From Tepidanaerobacter acetatoxydans_A (lineage in GTDB: Bacteria > Bacillota > Thermosediminibacteria > Thermosediminibacterales > Tepidanaerobacteraceae), in NCBI GenBank assembly GCA_022840405.1, contig JALHJR010000022.1, forward strand, positions 1-35,662: DNA of 35,662 nt, in the 5' to 3' direction. Positions 33,619-35,662 of this stretch are shown here, in pieces (the first letter of the stretch is position 1; each line of letters opens with the position of its first letter). The position numbers and the translations under genes are program-made. Under the pieces are notes generated by a model. It ran no database searches and had not been told where the DNA came from. It saw nothing but the letters and a program-made list of their open reading frames with translations.

Positions 33619-33924
33619 ATGACAATAAGACCTGTTGACATGCGGACGATACTACCAAAAGCTACTGAAGTATCAAAAATTCAAAGCACGTTAAAGGAAA
33701 ATTCCGATGCACAAAATAGTATACTTGCTGCGGGATTTCAAGAGCAATTACAAACTTCTAAGCAAAGAGTGAATAAACGTTCTAAAAGTGAAAATGCCAA
33801 AATTGAAAAGGACCGGAGCAAGTCAAAACAAGGTAATGAGAACAGAAAATACAGCAAAAAACAAAATCGAAAAAAACTTCAACAAAATAAAAAACATATG
33901 GGTCATATAGACGTTAAGGTCTAG
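33619..33924 (+). CDS. Small basic hypothetical protein at the operon end
   Basis: The 101-aa product is strongly basic in its second half (Lys, Arg, Gln and Asn rich; e.g. RKYSKKQNRKKLQQNKKH) with no transmembrane segment. The first 20 residues (TIRPVDMRTILPKATEVSKI) look like the conserved head of a small protein family that accompanies fapA in Clostridia, as far as I recall; the tail appears disordered. ATG 33619 is preferred because AGGTG (33608-33612) lies 6 nt upstream. It follows fapA by 9 bp. Function unknown; the basic tail suggests binding to nucleic acid or acidic membrane surfaces. Confidence 0.6.
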   Translation: MTIRPVDMRTILPKATEVSKIQSTLKENSDAQNSILAAGFQEQLQTSKQRVNKRSKSENAKIEKDRSKSKQGNENRKYSKKQNRKKLQQNKKHMGHIDVKV

Positions 33925-33945
33925 TCTACTAGCTGAAAATAGTAA

Positions 33946-34124
33946 CTGAATTTGATTCATATATTTATTATAATTGTAAACAAGACTGAAATACTCGGAA
34001 TTATAGAAATAGATACCTGTATTATGCAAAAATCTTATGAAATTGCAGCAGGAGATGTAGTAAAAAGTCTTAAGAAGATATCTTATACAAAAACGTTGTT
34101 GCTGGTGATGATATTATGAAATGA
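33946..34124 (+). pseudogene. Degraded coding remnant, possibly a BMC-domain protein
   Basis: Between the small basic gene and the terminator, one frame reads EILGIIEIDTCIMQKSYEIA then AGDVVKSLKKISYTK. Adding one base in the A5 run (34089-34093) continues it as NVVAGDDIMK and a stop at 34124; without it the frame ends TLLLVMIL. There is no proper ribosome site or ATG at the head. The pattern IEID...SYEIA...VVKS...VVAGD recalls microcompartment shell (PduT-like) proteins, but the segment is only about 60 codons against a normal 85-180. The reading is tentative; it may be a chance frame in non-coding DNA. Otherwise 33925-34224 contains only the terminator. Confidence 0.3.
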
Positions 34125-34141
34125 AGAAAATATATAATCTG

Positions 34142-34178
34142 AAATAAATACGCAAAAGCGTATTTATTTGCTTTTTTT
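34142..34178 (+). terminator. Rho-independent terminator of the fla/che operon
   Basis: AAATAAATACGC (34142-34153), loop AAAA, GCGTATTTATTT (34158-34169): a perfect 12-bp stem, then GC and seven T. It is the first clear terminator after the one at 4035-4063, so the roughly 30 kb between them may form one transcript. Confidence 0.9.
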
Positions 34179-34224
34179 GGGAAAAATTATAAAAAGACAG
34201 ACAGCATTTGCAGAGGTGAGGTTA

Positions 34225-34428
34225 TTGATAGTATGTCCGTTATGTCAAAAAGGTTCTATAGGTAAAGTTGGAAACAATCAGTATTATTGCTGGGAATGTT
34301 ATGTAGAATTTTCGATTAAAGAAGATAAAGTTATAATATATGAGGTTTGTGATGATGGCACTCTATTGGTTTATGATAAGGAACATAATGAGTTGTTGTT
34401 AACGACTATTGGTAATTTAAAGAGGTGA
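34225..34428 (+). CDS. Small zinc-ribbon protein
   Basis: The 67-aa protein begins IVCPLCQKGSIGKVGNNQYYCWECYVEF: two CxxC pairs (Cys4/Cys7 and Cys23/Cys26, counting the start residue) form a zinc ribbon, followed by a beta-rich tail without further motifs. The start is TTG 34225, with AGAGGTGAG (34212-34220) upstream; a longer form starting within the terminator is unlikely. I see no clear promoter between the terminator and this gene, so it may depend on read-through or a weak promoter. It precedes the AI-2E family gene by only a few bases, and that gene's ribosome site lies in its last codons, so the two are probably coupled. Function unknown. Confidence 0.7.
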   Translation: MIVCPLCQKGSIGKVGNNQYYCWECYVEFSIKEDKVIIYEVCDDGTLLVYDKEHNELLLTTIGNLKR

Positions 34429-34435
34429 AATAGCC

Positions 34436-35455
34436 ATTAAAATCGTTACAAACCGGTTTTTTTTGCTTGTATTTATTTTATTTATTTTAATTTTTGTTTT
34501 TTATAATAAAGAAAAGATAGCTACAATAATTTTACCATTTATTTTTGGAATTTTTATTACCTATCTTTTAGATCCTTTAGTTGAATTATTAACCCAGAAA
34601 AAAATTGATAGAACTGTAGCGGTAGTATTAATTTATTTTATATTAATAGCATCAATAGTTATTGCTCTGGTATATATAATTCCGATTTTACTTTTTGAAC
34701 TTAATAATTTAATAGAAACAATACCGCTTTATACACGTGAAAGTCAAAAAATTATAGCAAAAATTAGAAAAAATTACTTGGCATCATTACCGATTAGCTT
34801 TCAAGAAATTATAAATAGAAATATGGATAGATTACAAGAATTGCTTCTAGGGTTTCTTCAAAATGCTGTTGATGCAATAATAAGTATTTTTTCAAACTTT
34901 TTTAGTATAATTTTAGGTCCTGTTTTAGGATTCTATTTTTTAAAAGACCTGCCAAGCATAAAAGAAAACATAATTCTTTATATGTCAATACCGTATAAAG
35001 ATACAGTAATCGAATGGAGCGAAAAAATCAGCAAAACATTAGGTAGATACATTAGGAGCCAATTAATAGTTAGTTTAATCATAGGTTTTTTAACGACTTT
35101 TTCAATGCTAATATTAGGCATTGATTTTGCATTGGTGATTGGAGCTTTAGCCGGTATAACCAATATAATACCATATTTTGGCCCTGCAATCGGAGCATTA
35201 CCTGCAATCATAATTGCGATATTGCGCTATCCTGAAAAAATACCATGGATAATTATTTCAATGTTAATAATTCATCAATTAGAAAGCGGTATAATCTCAC
35301 CCCATATTGTTGGAGAACATGTAGGTATTTATCCTGTAACAGTAATTTTTTCCCTTCTAATCGGGGGAACCTTTTTTGGTATAACAGGTCTTATTCTTGC
35401 GGTTCCTGTTGCCGCTTTGATAAAAATTACTTTGCAGCAAAATAAAAAAGATTAG
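34436..35455 (+). CDS. AI-2E/PerM (YtvI-like) family membrane protein
   Basis: Polytopic membrane protein of 339 aa (or 330 aa from TTG 34463), with about eight transmembrane helices, two near the N-terminus and six in the second half. Family blocks are PFIFGIFITYLLDPLVELL, LGPVLGFYFLKDLPSIKE, the ALAGITNIIPYFGPAIGALPA motif (near 235-255) and the C-terminal IIGG-type LLIGGTFFGITGLILAVPVAA. Members export AI-2 (TqsA) or act as ion/H+ exchangers; the substrate here cannot be told. Start: AGAGGTGA (34421-34428) is 7 nt before ATT 34436, which gives the usual KIVTNRFFLLVF head; TTG 34463 has no ribosome site. In many Clostridia this family gene precedes alaS. Confidence 0.85.
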   Translation: MKIVTNRFFLLVFILFILIFVFYNKEKIATIILPFIFGIFITYLLDPLVELLTQKKIDRTVAVVLIYFILIASIVIALVYIIPILLFELNNLIETIPLYTRESQKIIAKIRKNYLASLPISFQEIINRNMDRLQELLLGFLQNAVDAIISIFSNFFSIILGPVLGFYFLKDLPSIKENIILYMSIPYKDTVIEWSEKISKTLGRYIRSQLIVSLIIGFLTTFSMLILGIDFALVIGALAGITNIIPYFGPAIGALPAIIIAILRYPEKIPWIIISMLIIHQLESGIISPHIVGEHVGIYPVTVIFSLLIGGTFFGITGLILAVPVAALIKITLQQNKKD

Positions 35456-35467
35456 AAATGGTGAGCT

Positions 35468-35490
35468 GACGAAGTAAATGTAGCTTTGTC
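35468..35490 (+). terminator. Weak hairpin after the AI-2E family gene
   Basis: GACGAAG (35468-35474) pairs with CTTTGTC (35484-35490) with one G:U pair and a 9-nt loop. There is no T-tract, so at best a weak or Rho-type end. It is the only hairpin between this gene and the promoter at 35536. Confidence 0.25.
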
Positions 35491-35535
35491 TGCTTATCCA
35501 GAATAGAAATTATAATAAAGTTTGTTACAAAGTTA

Positions 35536-35564
35536 TTGCACCTCAATAATTTTTATGATATACT
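35536..35564 (+). promoter_or_regulatory. Sigma-A-type promoter reading out of the right edge
   Basis: TTGCAC (35536-35541), a 17-bp spacer and TATACT (35559-35564), with TATG just upstream of the -10 box. Transcription would begin near 35571 and run off the window. About 90 nt of the transcript are visible. No clear ribosome site is seen, which fits a long (possibly regulatory) leader or a gene start further right. Confidence 0.65.
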
Positions 35565-35628
35565 GATTATTACCCAAAAACTATAGTTTTTTACAAACCA
35601 ACTTAGCCATTTAAGCCTCAGCCGTAAC

Positions 35629-35662
35629 TTGAAAACAGAATATCTTCGACAAATGTCTGTGA
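35629..35662 (+). other. Possible 5' end of a rightward gene
   Basis: An open frame from TTG 35629 (LKTEYLRQMSV) reaches the window edge. It lacks a ribosome site, so coding status is doubtful. The nucleotide sequence resembles the leftward partial gene at 1-86: both contain AATATCT and CAAATGTCT in the same order, with RQMSV here against QQMSI there. Confidence 0.25.

Noticed and set aside
35571..35662. T-box riboswitch ahead of an alaS gene
   Set aside because: AI-2E family genes often precede alaS in Clostridia, but no T-box consensus (AGGGTGGNACCGCG) or specifier stem is visible in the 90 nt shown.
1..35662. CRISPR array, tRNA or rRNA genes, prophage
   Set aside because: No regularly spaced repeats, cloverleaf sequences, rRNA motifs or phage genes were found anywhere in the window.

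Overview
The window is an AT-rich, low-GC Gram-positive (Firmicutes, class Clostridia) segment. The evidence is gene order: xerC/codV-hslV-hslU-codY followed directly by the flagellar/chemotaxis (fla/che) operon, as in Bacillus subtilis. Clostridial traits are motAB inside the operon, a FapA (DUF342) protein beside sigD, a FliY-type switch protein, and very frequent TTG/GTG starts after strong GGAGG sites. A thermophilic or syntrophic clostridium would fit, but the sequence does not settle genus.

Layout. (1) 1-143: start of a leftward gene that runs off the window, with a good promoter. (2) 267-3961: xerC, hslV, hslU, codY, closed by an intrinsic terminator at 4035-4063. (3) 4064-4338: a regulatory gap with two inverted repeats and a candidate SigH-type promoter. 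(4) 4339-33924: about 30 kb of co-directional genes, flgB-flgC-fliE-fliF-fliG-fliH-fliI-fliJ-ylxF/motE-like-fliK-flgD-(TIGR02530-type gene)-flgE-flbD/swrD-motA-motB-fliL-fliM-fliY-cheY-fliO-fliP-fliQ-fliR-flhB-flhA-flhF-flhG-(PilZ/YcgR-like gene)-cheA-cheW-cheC-cheD-sigD-fapA-(small basic protein gene). (5) 33925-34178: a degraded coding remnant, then the strong terminator at 34142-34178. (6) 34225-35455: a small zinc-ribbon protein and an AI-2E/PerM-family membrane protein that may start at AUU. (7) 35456-35662: a sigma-A promoter facing out of the window and the start of the next transcript.

How the genes work together. The operon encodes the basal body and MS/C rings (FlgB, FlgC, FliE, FliF, FliG, FliM, FliY), the type III export gate and ATPase complex (FliO/P/Q/R, FlhA, FlhB, FliH, FliI, FliJ), hook assembly and length control (FlgD, FlgE, FliK), the stator and its helpers (MotA, MotB, FliL, FlbD/SwrD, MotE-like), placement GTPase and ATPase (FlhF, FlhG), the chemotaxis signalling core (CheA, CheW, CheY, CheC, CheD), a c-di-GMP sensor (PilZ) and the late-gene sigma factor (SigD). 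cheB, cheR, cheV, flgG/F, flgM, fliD/S, flgK/L and flagellin are absent and presumably lie elsewhere. CodY, a GTP/branched-chain amino acid sensor known to repress fla/che in B. subtilis, is encoded immediately upstream.

There is no CRISPR array, phage or obvious defence island. The unusual signals are: the promoter and inverted repeats ahead of flgB; GC-rich hairpins on both sides of flgE; a PilZ gene in the slot where B. subtilis has cheB; the frameshifted remnant behind the operon, faintly resembling a microcompartment-shell (BMC) protein; the candidate AUU start; and short similar sequences at the two window ends.
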